In this document: one piece after another, positions 52,222 through 59,455 of the stretch
Position numbering within the stretch: the stretch's first letter is position 1
Layout of the letters: every line of letters starts with the position of its first letter
Assembly: GCA_028279305.1 (NCBI GenBank)
Contig: JANQOA010000183.1
Location: forward strand, 62,001 to 126,000
DNA from: Pseudomonadales bacterium
Lineage (GTDB): Bacteria; Pseudomonadota; Gammaproteobacteria; Pseudomonadales; Azotimanducaceae
DNA length: 64,000 bases
Direction: 5' to 3'
Notes under the pieces: model-generated
What the model was told of the DNA's origin: nothing
Seen by the model: the letters and a program-made list of their open reading frames with translations, nothing else
The model's database searches: none
Position numbers and translations under genes: made by a program

Positions 52222-53247
52222 ATGTCTATCGCTCGGGAGGAAGGGGCCGGACCAAGTTTTAACGCGGAAGGATTGTATATCCGTTTCCGCGACGTCCTGG
52301 GTCCGCTGGTGGAGGAAGCGGGGATCAGTCCGGAAGTACTGACTGATCCCGACGTCCTTGTACCCCTCGACAAACATTGCCGGCTGCTTGAATTGGCCGC
52401 CAGGCGGTATGGTGACGACGCGATTGGCCTCAAGATTGGTTACCAGGTGCACCCCAAGGACATGGGCGCGCTAGGGTACACAATTTTAAATTCACCCAGT
52501 GTCCTCAGCGCGCTGCAAAGTTTTGTGAGATACCTTGCTGTTTATGCCAGAGGGTGTGAGATGGCCCTTGACGTTGACGGCGCCTCTGCTTACTTCCTCT
52601 ATCGATATACCATAACTGATCCGAGTGCACTGGAGAGACGCCAGGAGGCTGAGTGCACGCTAGCCATGGTCAAAACCGTGGTGGAGAGAATTACTTCGAC
52701 AAAAATGCAACTGGAGGCTGTCGGGTTTGAACACCCCAGTCCCGATGCCACTTCCGAACACAAACGCATCTTTGCCGCGCCGCTCTACTTTTCCCAGCCG
52801 GAAAACTACCTGAAGTTCAATAGAACTGTGCTTGAGCAGGAAACCATGCATGCAGAGCCCCGCTTGTTTGAGGTCCTTGAGGAACATCTTGCCCAAGTGG
52901 TTACTTCGCAAGTAGAGGAGAACGATCTGGTTGCAAAAGTGGGAAATGCCATTGCCCAATCACTCAGCAGCGGGGTGCCCAGTATTGATGACGTTGCCGC
53001 GTCGCTGTTCTTGACAAAACGCACCCTGCAGCGCCGCCTTGCGGATGAGGGTGTGCTCTACAATGAATTCGCGGACGAGATCCGGCGCAAACTTGCCGTG
53101 CAATACGTTAAGAATACCAATATGCCCCTGACTGAAGCGGCGTTTCTGCTGGGTTACTCCCATATCAGCGCCTTTTCCCGGGCGTTTCGCCGCTGGGTGG
53201 GCGAGAGCCCAAACGAATTCAGGGCGCGCGGTTCAAATGCGGGCTAA
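52222..53247 (+). CDS. AraC-family transcriptional regulator
   Basis: A 341-residue regulator of the same two-domain build as the one at 18012. The sensing domain has LYIRFRDVLGPLVEEAGISP near 18-37, and the DNA-binding domain has IDDVAASLFLTKRTLQRRLA and LTEAAFLLGYSHISAFSRAF, ending in GESPNEFRARG. ATG 52222 follows a GGTCGGA stretch; a TTG at 52198 is possible. It closes the 43.4-52.1 kb catabolic set and is its most likely regulator. Confidence 0.87.
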   Translation: MSIAREEGAGPSFNAEGLYIRFRDVLGPLVEEAGISPEVLTDPDVLVPLDKHCRLLELAARRYGDDAIGLKIGYQVHPKDMGALGYTILNSPSVLSALQSFVRYLAVYARGCEMALDVDGASAYFLYRYTITDPSALERRQEAECTLAMVKTVVERITSTKMQLEAVGFEHPSPDATSEHKRIFAAPLYFSQPENYLKFNRTVLEQETMHAEPRLFEVLEEHLAQVVTSQVEENDLVAKVGNAIAQSLSSGVPSIDDVAASLFLTKRTLQRRLADEGVLYNEFADEIRRKLAVQYVKNTNMPLTEAAFLLGYSHISAFSRAFRRWVGESPNEFRARGSNAG

Positions 53248-53293
53248 CAAATTGATGCCAGTACCGGAACCTGGATAGCCTGTTAGGACGGGC

Positions 53294-53737
53294 CTACTCC
53301 GGCAGCGGCTTGAATGCCGTCATGGCGTCAAACAATTTGCTCAAGGGAAAGCAGACATTCTGCTGTTCAGCCGCCGCAAACAGGCGCGCGGCTTCATCAT
53401 CATCCAGCACCACATAAGTCTGCAGCGTCATGCGGCCGCCATCCATATGAGCGAGCGCGGCCATGGTAATAACTTCCATCGGCAGATAAAACCAGGTGAA
53501 CTCACCCTCAGGCAGGCGGTCCGCCATCCAGCGCGCGAAGCCGAGGGTCAGCGGCGCGTAGTCGGTTTCAGCATGGCCGGAGAGACTGACCACCTCAAGG
53601 GTTTCCAGGTCAGCCCGATAGCATAGAAGCGGGCAAAAACTTAACGGCTGTTTCTCCGCAAGGATATGCAATTCACCGGCAAACCGCCGGATCGCGGCAA
53701 ACTGCCGGTCGGTCCAGGGAAACGCTTTGGGTAACAC
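53294..53737 (-). CDS. hypothetical protein, orphan pair member A
   Basis: A 147-residue soluble protein I do not recognise; no signal peptide or membrane segment. Its C-terminal half (QTYVVLDDDEAARLFAAAEQ, then LSKLFDAM) has a pattern loosely shared with the end of the protein encoded just upstream (NSYFVVSASAYASVLKGAE, then IMDIV), so the two may be diverged paralogs. GTG 53737 starts one base after the stop of that gene, which makes an operon certain enough. It converges on the AraC gene at 53247. Confidence 0.6.
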   Translation of the reverse strand: MLPKAFPWTDRQFAAIRRFAGELHILAEKQPLSFCPLLCYRADLETLEVVSLSGHAETDYAPLTLGFARWMADRLPEGEFTWFYLPMEVITMAALAHMDGGRMTLQTYVVLDDDEAARLFAAAEQQNVCFPLSKLFDAMTAFKPLPE

Positions 53738-53738
53738 G

Positions 53739-54191
53739 CTAGGCTTCCGCCGGCTTAGCGCTATGGGCCGGCGGGGCGGAAACGATATCCATAATATTGC
53801 CTTCCACCACCACCCCGTCGCTTTCAGCCCCCTTCAACACACTGGCGTAGGCGCTGGCGGAGACGACAAAATAGGAATTTACCTCCACGTAGTCGGCATG
53901 ACCGACACACATGGTCCAGGCAGTGGCGGTGGGCTGCAGCACAAGTACCGCGCTCATCTCGCCGTCGCGCAGATGATCCACCAGCGTACGCAAACACGCG
54001 TGTCCAGCGGGCGAAAGGTGGGCCTGCCGCTGCGGGCAGGAGTACTCGTACGTACTCCGCTGGACTTGAAAAGCGCGGAACTTGGCGAACCTGACATTGT
54101 CATCGTCGGCCCACGCAACCATTTGCGATGGTGTCATGTCCGCATAAACCGGCTTTTTTCGACTGCCCCCATCTTCACCTTCTGTTCTCAT
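53739..54191 (-). CDS. hypothetical protein, orphan pair member B
   Basis: A 150-residue soluble protein of unknown family. The N-terminus is charged (MRTEGEDGGSRKKPVYADM), the middle contains YSCPQRQAHLSPAGHACLRT with two Cys and two His that could bind a metal, and the end carries EVNSYFVVSASAYASVL. It is the first gene of the pair and is divergent from the twin HTH genes at 54371 and 54794, with a shared 180-base regulatory gap. Confidence 0.55.
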   Translation of the reverse strand: MRTEGEDGGSRKKPVYADMTPSQMVAWADDDNVRFAKFRAFQVQRSTYEYSCPQRQAHLSPAGHACLRTLVDHLRDGEMSAVLVLQPTATAWTMCVGHADYVEVNSYFVVSASAYASVLKGAESDGVVVEGNIMDIVSAPPAHSAKPAEA

Positions 54192-54370
54192 TTTTGCACC
54201 GAGGTCATCACAACAATTTCCCCACTACAGCCTCATATGTTACGCCGCTTGGGTGCCACTGGAAACGATAACATCGATCCAGCGGTTTGAAGGGCGGATT
54301 TTTTCATATGGCGAAAAATCTATGCGTATTGCACGTTTGTATACTTCTGCAGGTATGGTTTAATCAGGTT

Positions 54371-54736
54371 ATGAAAGAGGTTATTGAGCATCTGGCCCGG
54401 CTGCATGGGCTGGTGCACGAATCGGGGAAAATCAACTACACCGCGTTTGCGGAAAAAGCCGGGCTGCCGCCGCCGACGATCATGCGCTGGCACAAAGGCA
54501 TAACCAAGGATATTACGCTGCATACCGCGGAAGAGGTTGCCAAGGCATTTGGCGTGCGTTCCGCTCTGCTGCGCGGATTAGAGCCGCTGCCCACGGCCGC
54601 AGCGCAAGCGGCCGGCAAAATGAAATTGTCGGCGGACGATATGGAGTTTCTGAAAAAGTTCAGGGCGCTGCCCACGGAGGATCAGTACGAGGTCAGCGAA
54701 TGGATTGCGCGCGCGGCCCGGGACGAAAATACGTAG
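54371..54736 (+). CDS. small HTH (XRE-like) DNA-binding protein, twin 1
   Basis: A 121-residue protein with an N-terminal helix-turn-helix: INYTAFAEKAGLPPPTIMRW near 22-41, then HKGITKDITLHTAEEVAKAF. The C-terminal part ends with LKKFRALPTEDQYEVSEWIA. The build is like a phage repressor N-domain without a peptidase domain. ATG 54371 follows AATCAGGT; a longer frame from 54287 is not needed. The upstream region has ATAC/GTAT half-sites around 54335-54352. Its neighbour at 54794 is a full-length paralog. Confidence 0.7.
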   Translation: MKEVIEHLARLHGLVHESGKINYTAFAEKAGLPPPTIMRWHKGITKDITLHTAEEVAKAFGVRSALLRGLEPLPTAAAQAAGKMKLSADDMEFLKKFRALPTEDQYEVSEWIARAARDENT

Positions 54737-54793
54737 CACCGGGGTCACAGGCAGGGTGACGGTCAACAAGGGGAATGGAGCGGTAGAGGCGCT

Positions 54794-55207
54794 ATGCGAA
54801 AAGGAAAGCGGGTAACAGGCGAAAAAGGGAAGCGGGATGATCTGACCCAAAGTCTGCAGCAGCTGGCGGAGCTGCACGGCCTGACCCATGAAGACGGGAG
54901 ATTGAACTATACGGCGTTTGGCCGGCGGGTGGGGTTGCCGGCGCCAACCATCATGCGCTGGCACAAAGGTATCACCAAAGACGTGTCGTCCAAAGCAGCG
55001 CAACTGATTTGCCGGGCATTTAACATCAGCGAGGCGCAGGTCCGCGGGCTGGAGCCAATCACGCCGCTGCTGAATAAGCGCAACAGCGAACGCAAACCCG
55101 ATCAGCGCGACGTGCAACTCATCGCACAATTGCGTTCGCTTCCGGTCAGGGAGCAAAAAGAAGTTGAGCGGTTTGTTGATATACGGCTGAAGATGCTGAG
55201 GCAATAG
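54794..55207 (+). CDS. small HTH (XRE-like) DNA-binding protein, twin 2
   Basis: A 137-residue paralog of the gene at 54371. The HTH block LNYTAFGRRVGLPAPTIMRW near 38-57 is nearly the same, HKGITKDVSSKAAQLICRAF follows, and the end (LIAQLRSLPVREQKEVERFV) matches the tail of twin 1. A lysine- and arginine-rich start (MRKGKRVTGEKGKRDD) is extra. GTAGAGG lies seven bases before the ATG. Tandem duplication with both copies intact suggests they bind related operators or form a heterodimer. Confidence 0.7.
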   Translation: MRKGKRVTGEKGKRDDLTQSLQQLAELHGLTHEDGRLNYTAFGRRVGLPAPTIMRWHKGITKDVSSKAAQLICRAFNISEAQVRGLEPITPLLNKRNSERKPDQRDVQLIAQLRSLPVREQKEVERFVDIRLKMLRQ

Positions 55208-55300
55208 CCGCGGCGGCGGCAGCCTGATCTGCAATCTGCTTGCCTCAAAATTAAAGCGGCAGCGTACGTACAGGGGATTTCTGACGGTTTGAACTTGAAT

Positions 55301-55753
55301 TCACGCCCCTAATACGTCTTGCAGCCGGTCTAACACCTCTACCCAGCCCTGGCGGCGCTCTTCCGCGGTGTCACCGCCGTCGAGGATAGCCAGTTGGTCT
55401 GTCATCAGGACGCGGGTGCCGGAACCGGTTCCGGACAGTTCGATTGTGACAAGGGATGCGGTCAAGCGCTGGGTGCCGGCGGCCACCGTCATCGTGTAAA
55501 CGATTCGCTCATTGATAACAATATCTTCGTAGCGGCAGTCTTCACTGTAGGGTATTTCGCCCCGGGGGCCGAACGTTAACCGCTTGACCCCCCCGACCCG
55601 GAAGTTGTGCTCAACTACTTCACTGCTCCAGCTTTCATCGCCGGGCAGATACCAACGGCCGAGGGCCTCCGAATCCTGCCAGGCGCTGAACACCTGCTCT
55701 AACGGCGCGGAAAACGTGCGTTCAACCTGTACCAGTTCATGTAGCACAGTCAT
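55301..55753 (-). CDS. SRPBCC (AHSA1-like) protein
   Basis: A 150-residue START-like fold protein. VERTFSAPLEQVFSAWQDSE near 10-29 is the AHSA1 start, with SSEVVEHNFRVGGVKRLTF and TLVTIELSG-type strands after it (here ASLVTIELSGTGSGTRVLMT). Small SRPBCC proteins bind hydrophobic ligands; in ArsR-linked pairs they often share regulation with the repressor. ATG 55753 has GAGGGGG seven bases upstream, so the longer frame to 55780 is not used. It is divergent from the ArsR gene. Confidence 0.86.
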   Translation of the reverse strand: MTVLHELVQVERTFSAPLEQVFSAWQDSEALGRWYLPGDESWSSEVVEHNFRVGGVKRLTFGPRGEIPYSEDCRYEDIVINERIVYTMTVAAGTQRLTASLVTIELSGTGSGTRVLMTDQLAILDGGDTAEERRQGWVEVLDRLQDVLGA

Positions 55754-55783
55754 CGGTCCCCCTCGATTCTTATCCTCCACGTC

Positions 55784-55791
55784 AGTATACT
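55784..55791. promoter_or_regulatory. AGTATACT palindrome between ArsR and SRPBCC starts
   Basis: AGTATACT at 55784-55791 is a perfect 8-base palindrome in the 45-base gap between the two divergent start codons, and AGTAT recurs at 55806. It is a plausible core of the ArsR binding site covering both promoters. Confidence 0.4.
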
Positions 55792-55798
55792 AAACCAC

Positions 55799-56125
55799 AT
55801 GGTAAAGTATTCGCAACAACTGGATAAAATGTTCGGTGCCCTGGCTGACGGCACGCGCCGCGCTATCATGGAACGGCTTTCGACCAGCCCGTGCTCCATA
55901 TCCGAACTTGCTGACGAACACGACATCACGCTGGCCGGCATGCTCAAGCATGTGCGGGTGTTGCAGGATGCTGAGTTGATCCGCACCACCAAGCATGGGC
56001 GAACCCGGGTATGTGCCATCAAACCGGACTCCTGTGATGCCGGCGTGCGCTGGTTGGAAACCACCCGTGAGCGATGGCATCAGAGATTTGATTCGCTGGA
56101 TAGATATTTAGCCGACCGCAAGTGA
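55799..56125 (+). CDS. ArsR-family transcriptional regulator
   Basis: A 108-residue winged-HTH protein. KMFGALADGTRRAIMERLST near 9-28 and ISELADEHDITLAGMLKHVR near 32-51 are the ArsR HTH, with TTKHGRTRVCAIKPDS as the wing. No metal-site cysteines of the ArsR/SmtB type are seen. It shares a 45-base promoter region with the SRPBCC gene, a frequent arrangement in which the repressor controls both. Confidence 0.88.
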   Translation: MVKYSQQLDKMFGALADGTRRAIMERLSTSPCSISELADEHDITLAGMLKHVRVLQDAELIRTTKHGRTRVCAIKPDSCDAGVRWLETTRERWHQRFDSLDRYLADRK

Positions 56126-56197
56126 TCGTGGAACGCCGCACGTCTCCACGGGGTATTGCGTATGTTCATTGCAGGCAATCTCAAATAAAACACCGCT

Positions 56198-56263
56198 ATG
56201 AACGATAGTGAATATTATCCGGCCCCGGCGGCGGCAGCGCCGGGTTCAGCGGCGGCAGGTTGA
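56198..56263 (+). CDS. possible 21-residue leader peptide coupled to the flavodoxin gene
   Basis: A short frame from ATG 56198 encodes MNDSEYYPAPAAAAPGSAAA plus Gly and stops at TGA 56261-56263, which overlaps the ATG of the HemG-like gene (TGATG). The Ala/Pro/Gly-rich end follows from a GC-rich repeat. No clear ribosome site precedes it. It may couple translation or be a chance frame. Confidence 0.3.
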   Translation: MNDSEYYPAPAAAAPGSAAAG

Positions 56264-56862
56264 TGGCCCGCGTGCTGATCGTCTTTGCAACAACAGAAGG
56301 CCACACGCGCAGGGTGGCGGAGGCTGTGGCGCGTGAAGTGATCAAAAAGGGCAACCAGGCTGAGGTTATTGAGCTTTCGCTGCATAGCGGGCCTGCTGAT
56401 GTTGAGGCTTATGACGCTGTCATTATTGCCGCGTCGGTTCACGCGGGTAAACATCAGCGTGCAGCCCGCGGCTTTGTGCTGAGCCATCGTGATTTTCTTA
56501 AAACCAGGATTACCGCGTTCTTATCCGTCAGTTTGTTTGCAGCGTCCACAGATCCAGCCGGGTTGGACACTGCTGAAGCGCAGGCGCAGAGCTTTTTACG
56601 CGAAACCGGTTGGCGCCCCGACTATGTTGAAACGGTACCGGGCGCCTTTCGGTATTCCGGATTTTCACGGCCGTGGCAGTGGGTGATTAAGACCTCGGAG
56701 CGCCTGTTTAAGAAAGAATTGCAGAAACAAGGCTGGCCGCGGCTCACGGAGGATCAGGAATTTACCCGGTGGGAGGCTGTACGCGGCTTTGTTGACCGGT
56801 TGTGTGCGCAAATCGAATCTTCCGGGGCCGAATCTTGTGGGGTCACAGACCCGCGCCGCTGA
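56263..56862 (+). CDS. HemG-like flavodoxin-domain protein
   Basis: A 199-residue flavodoxin-fold protein. VLIVFATTEGHTRRVAEAVA near 4-23 is the FMN phosphate loop, AYDAVIIAASVHAGKHQRAA near 50-69 and FLSVSLFAAS near 88 complete the pattern of menaquinone-dependent protoporphyrinogen oxidase (HemG). It could oxidise protoporphyrinogen with quinone, but related proteins serve as general quinone reductases. ATG 56263 is chosen over TTG 56260. Its 3' end overlaps the convergent diiron gene by 20 bases. Confidence 0.8.
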   Translation: MARVLIVFATTEGHTRRVAEAVAREVIKKGNQAEVIELSLHSGPADVEAYDAVIIAASVHAGKHQRAARGFVLSHRDFLKTRITAFLSVSLFAASTDPAGLDTAEAQAQSFLRETGWRPDYVETVPGAFRYSGFSRPWQWVIKTSERLFKKELQKQGWPRLTEDQEFTRWEAVRGFVDRLCAQIESSGAESCGVTDPRR

Positions 56863-57661
56863 AATGCCCCCGGCAACTGCGCCGGAAAGCGCTGAATGGA
56901 TACCCGCCGCGCAGCAGTACCTTACGGTGCTCGCGCCAGACGACAATAATGGTCCCGAACAGTAACAGTCTGTGCAGGGCGCGCATGAGCCGGCGTTTAA
57001 GCGGACTGTGCTTTGCGCGGATAAAGCGAATCAGCGTGGATTCATACGCCACATGCGCCGTCTCATCAGCCAGTATCTTGCTGCAGATGGCTTTGAGGTA
57101 TGGGTGCCCGGTTGCCTGCCTGAGTGCGCGGTAGTAAGTGAGCGCAATAATTTCAGCGGTAATCAGCACGGTGATAGACAGTTCATAACCCGCGCGTTTG
57201 CGCAACTTTCTGAACACTGTGTCCGTGTAGGTTTGCTTGATTGTTGGGATGGAGTTGCGCGCCATAAAATCTTTAAGCAGCAATGCGTGGTTCTGCTCCT
57301 CACGGATGAACATGCGGGTGATTTCTACCAAGGCGTCGGCGCGCTCGGTTTCAGCGAATGACCTGGCAAACTTCATCAGGCTGTGGCCTTCCGAATATTC
57401 GCCCAGTTGGAAAGCGGCGATGGAGCCGCCAATGGCCCGCTTTTCGTCCGTGCTCAAGCAGCCGGGTTGCGCGTCGACAGCCTGGGGGTTGTTGCGGAAG
57501 TAGTCCAACCAGCCGTGCAGTTCCGGGATGTGCGGGTGAGCTGACTTTTCATACGAACGTAAAGCGGATTTGAGCAAAACCAGGGGCCCTTCCGTGGATA
57601 ATCTTCCAGTGTACAGGCCCCGGCCGGCCGGCGGCACCGCTGGGGGTTTATCATCCAGCAT
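56843..57661 (-). CDS. ferritin-like diiron protein
   Basis: A 272-residue helical protein with a complete set of diiron ligand candidates: Glu88/Glu91 and His93 (LGEYSEGHS), Glu122-x-x-His125 (REEQNHALL), Glu170 (ITAEIIALTYY) and Glu200-x-x-His203 (LADETAHVAYE). This is the four-helix ferritin-like oxygenase/oxidase pattern. The function could be hydroxylation, N-oxygenation or fatty-acid chemistry. A basic C-terminal tail follows. Start at ATG 57661 lacks a strong ribosome site. It overlaps the HemG-like gene tail to tail. Confidence 0.78.
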   Translation of the reverse strand: MLDDKPPAVPPAGRGLYTGRLSTEGPLVLLKSALRSYEKSAHPHIPELHGWLDYFRNNPQAVDAQPGCLSTDEKRAIGGSIAAFQLGEYSEGHSLMKFARSFAETERADALVEITRMFIREEQNHALLLKDFMARNSIPTIKQTYTDTVFRKLRKRAGYELSITVLITAEIIALTYYRALRQATGHPYLKAICSKILADETAHVAYESTLIRFIRAKHSPLKRRLMRALHRLLLFGTIIVVWREHRKVLLRGGYPFSAFRRSCRGHFSGAGL

Positions 57662-57703
57662 TTGGAGAAATTCAAGGAATTTGCTGAAGCGACTGCAGCC
57701 GGA

Positions 57704-58549
57704 TCACTTTAAGGGATTGGCGGCACGAAATTCATCCGCCACCGCGGCAAGGGTTTTGAATTCGACATTGTCATGTTCTTTTATGTATGCAATCAGGCGT
57801 TCCAGCATGAGCATGCGGCTGCCTTTGCCCGTCGTTTGCGGATGCATGGTGAGGACGTAGACACCTTCGCCAATCCGGTTGTAGAGGTAGTCGAACTCAT
57901 CCTTCCAGATCTGCAGCACGTCTGCCGGCGCACGCAGGCCGGGCCGTCCCGACCCCGGTTCGTAGCTGAAGTAGGGTGCGTCGTCCATGTTCCAATCGAA
58001 GGGTAGTATCACCAGGTCAACTTCTTTGCCGAATTCGAAGGGACCATCGGTGCGAGGTACGTCGCCGAGACGGTGATACACCGGTGCAAAATCGTTGGGC
58101 GCCATGGAGCTGTCATAACGGATGCCGTGTTCCATCAACAGGTTGGTCCAGCGTTCACCGAGGTTGCCGCCGGGCAGGCGGTGGCCAACCGGCGCCTTGC
58201 CGCTGATGCGGTCTATACATTCTATGGCGCGCAGCAGAATGCCTTGTTCTTCTTCAAAAGGCCGTTTTGAGCTGGGGCCTTCATGACAATAGCCGTGGTA
58301 GCCCACTTCGTGGCCAGCGCCGGCAATTTCGCGGCAGATTTCCGGGAACGTATCTATGGTATGGCCCGGGATGAACCACGTGCTGGGCACATCTTCGTCA
58401 TTTAAAAGGTTCAGCATGCGCTCAGCGCCGACCCGTGCGCCGAACTCGCCCCGGGAGATGAGATTGGGAGAGCGGGTGCCCTTGGGTCCGACCCAGATTG
58501 AGATGGCATCAAAGTCGAACGACAGGCATACGCTGATTTTTTGAGTCAT
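57704..58549 (-). CDS. polysaccharide-deacetylase (NodB-like)-family hydrolase
   Basis: A 281-residue NodB-homology protein. SFDFDA at 10-15 carries the metal and catalytic Asp residues, and HEVGYHGYCHE near 80-90 the metal His pair. TWFIPGHTID near 57 and GHRLPGGN near 121 are further family blocks, and the layout is that of PuuE-type (allantoinase-like) and related amidohydrolase members rather than of cell-wall deacetylases; there is no signal peptide. It may open a cyclic amide or deacetylate a small molecule. It is divergent from the LLM operon, sharing the inverted repeat at 58592. Confidence 0.85.
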   Translation of the reverse strand: MTQKISVCLSFDFDAISIWVGPKGTRSPNLISRGEFGARVGAERMLNLLNDEDVPSTWFIPGHTIDTFPEICREIAGAGHEVGYHGYCHEGPSSKRPFEEEQGILLRAIECIDRISGKAPVGHRLPGGNLGERWTNLLMEHGIRYDSSMAPNDFAPVYHRLGDVPRTDGPFEFGKEVDLVILPFDWNMDDAPYFSYEPGSGRPGLRAPADVLQIWKDEFDYLYNRIGEGVYVLTMHPQTTGKGSRMLMLERLIAYIKEHDNVEFKTLAAVADEFRAANPLK

Positions 58550-58591
58550 TTTGCCTCCCGGTGGTTGTCAAAAGCCCAATTATACTCAAGA

Positions 58592-58624
58592 ATATGTTAT
58601 TTAGTTAGCAAAGAATAACTATAT
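58592..58624. promoter_or_regulatory. long inverted repeat in the divergent LLM/deacetylase promoter
   Basis: ATATGTTATT at 58592-58601 faces AATAACTATAT at 58614-58624; the arms are complementary apart from one extra A, with a 12-base centre. The site sits between the two divergent start codons, in an AT-rich stretch that contrasts with the GC-rich genes. It is a good operator candidate for the TetR protein encoded in the operon. Confidence 0.55.
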
Positions 58625-58636
58625 GGAAATGATCGT

Positions 58637-59455
58637 ATGAAAGTAGGTGCGCTGTTGTTCGCGACGGAACATGCCATGCCGGGGCAGGAACTGGTACCGG
58701 AGCTGGAGTCCAGGGGGATTGACTCCCTTTTCATCGCTGAGCACTCGCATATGCCGAAATCCACGGACCGCGAATTGCCGCGGATGTACTACGAGGCCAT
58801 GGATCCGTTTGTTTACCTGTCAGCGGCGGCAACGGTGCAGTCGAATGTACTGCTTGGCACCGGTATCTGTCTGATCATCCAGCGCGACCCGATACAGACC
58901 GCCAAGCTGGTGGCCAGCCTGGACGTGATCAGCAATGGCCGCTTTGTGCTGGGTATCGGCGCCGGCTGGAACGAGGAAGAGATGGCCAATCACGGCACCA
59001 CCGATCCTGCCAGACGATTTAAGCTGATGCGCGAACGCGTGGAGGCAATGCAGGTCATCTGGCGTGATGAGGTGCCTGCATACCAGGGTGAATTTGTCAG
59101 GTTCGGACCGATGGAGGCCTGGCCCAAACCCCGGCAGAAACCGAATCCTCCGGTCCTTGTCGGCGGTACCTATCCCGGCGCCTTCAATCGGGCGTTCCGT
59201 TATGCGGACGGATGGCTGCCGCGTTCGGATGTGCCGGACCTGCCGGCAAGAATCCGCGAGTTCCGCGGCAAGGCCAGGGCGGAAGGCCGCGATGATCTCA
59301 GCGTCACCGTGCTGCTGCTGGACCCGGCTGAGGCTGAAATCTACGCGGAGGCGGGTGCGGACCGCATCATCATGGGTGTCCCCCCCAAGGGTGCAGACAA
59401 AATGCTGCCGGTGCTGGATCGTTACGCGGCGATTGCGGAGTCGGTGGCCGGATGA
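58637..59455 (+). CDS. LLM-class F420-dependent-type oxidoreductase
   Basis: A 272-residue luciferase-like protein. GIDSLFIAEHSHMPKSTDRE near 30-49, SNVLLGTGICLIIQRDPIQT near 73-92, GRFVLGIGAGWNEEEMANHG near 105-124 and PPVLVGGTYPGAFNRAFRYA near 171 fit the TIGR03619-type F420 group. It is related in pattern to the gene at 48322. It overlaps the next LLM gene by four bases (ATGA), so the two are made together and may form one reaction sequence or a two-component system. Confidence 0.87.
   Translation: MKVGALLFATEHAMPGQELVPELESRGIDSLFIAEHSHMPKSTDRELPRMYYEAMDPFVYLSAAATVQSNVLLGTGICLIIQRDPIQTAKLVASLDVISNGRFVLGIGAGWNEEEMANHGTTDPARRFKLMRERVEAMQVIWRDEVPAYQGEFVRFGPMEAWPKPRQKPNPPVLVGGTYPGAFNRAFRYADGWLPRSDVPDLPARIREFRGKARAEGRDDLSVTVLLLDPAEAEIYAEAGADRIIMGVPPKGADKMLPVLDRYAAIAESVAG

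Noticed and set aside
54371..55207. Prophage remnant suggested by CI-like HTH proteins
   Set aside because: No integrase, structural, lysis or attachment-site sequence lies nearby.
57570..57860. Plus-strand frames opposite the diiron and deacetylase genes
   Set aside because: The minus-strand proteins have full family motifs; the plus-strand frames are shadows.
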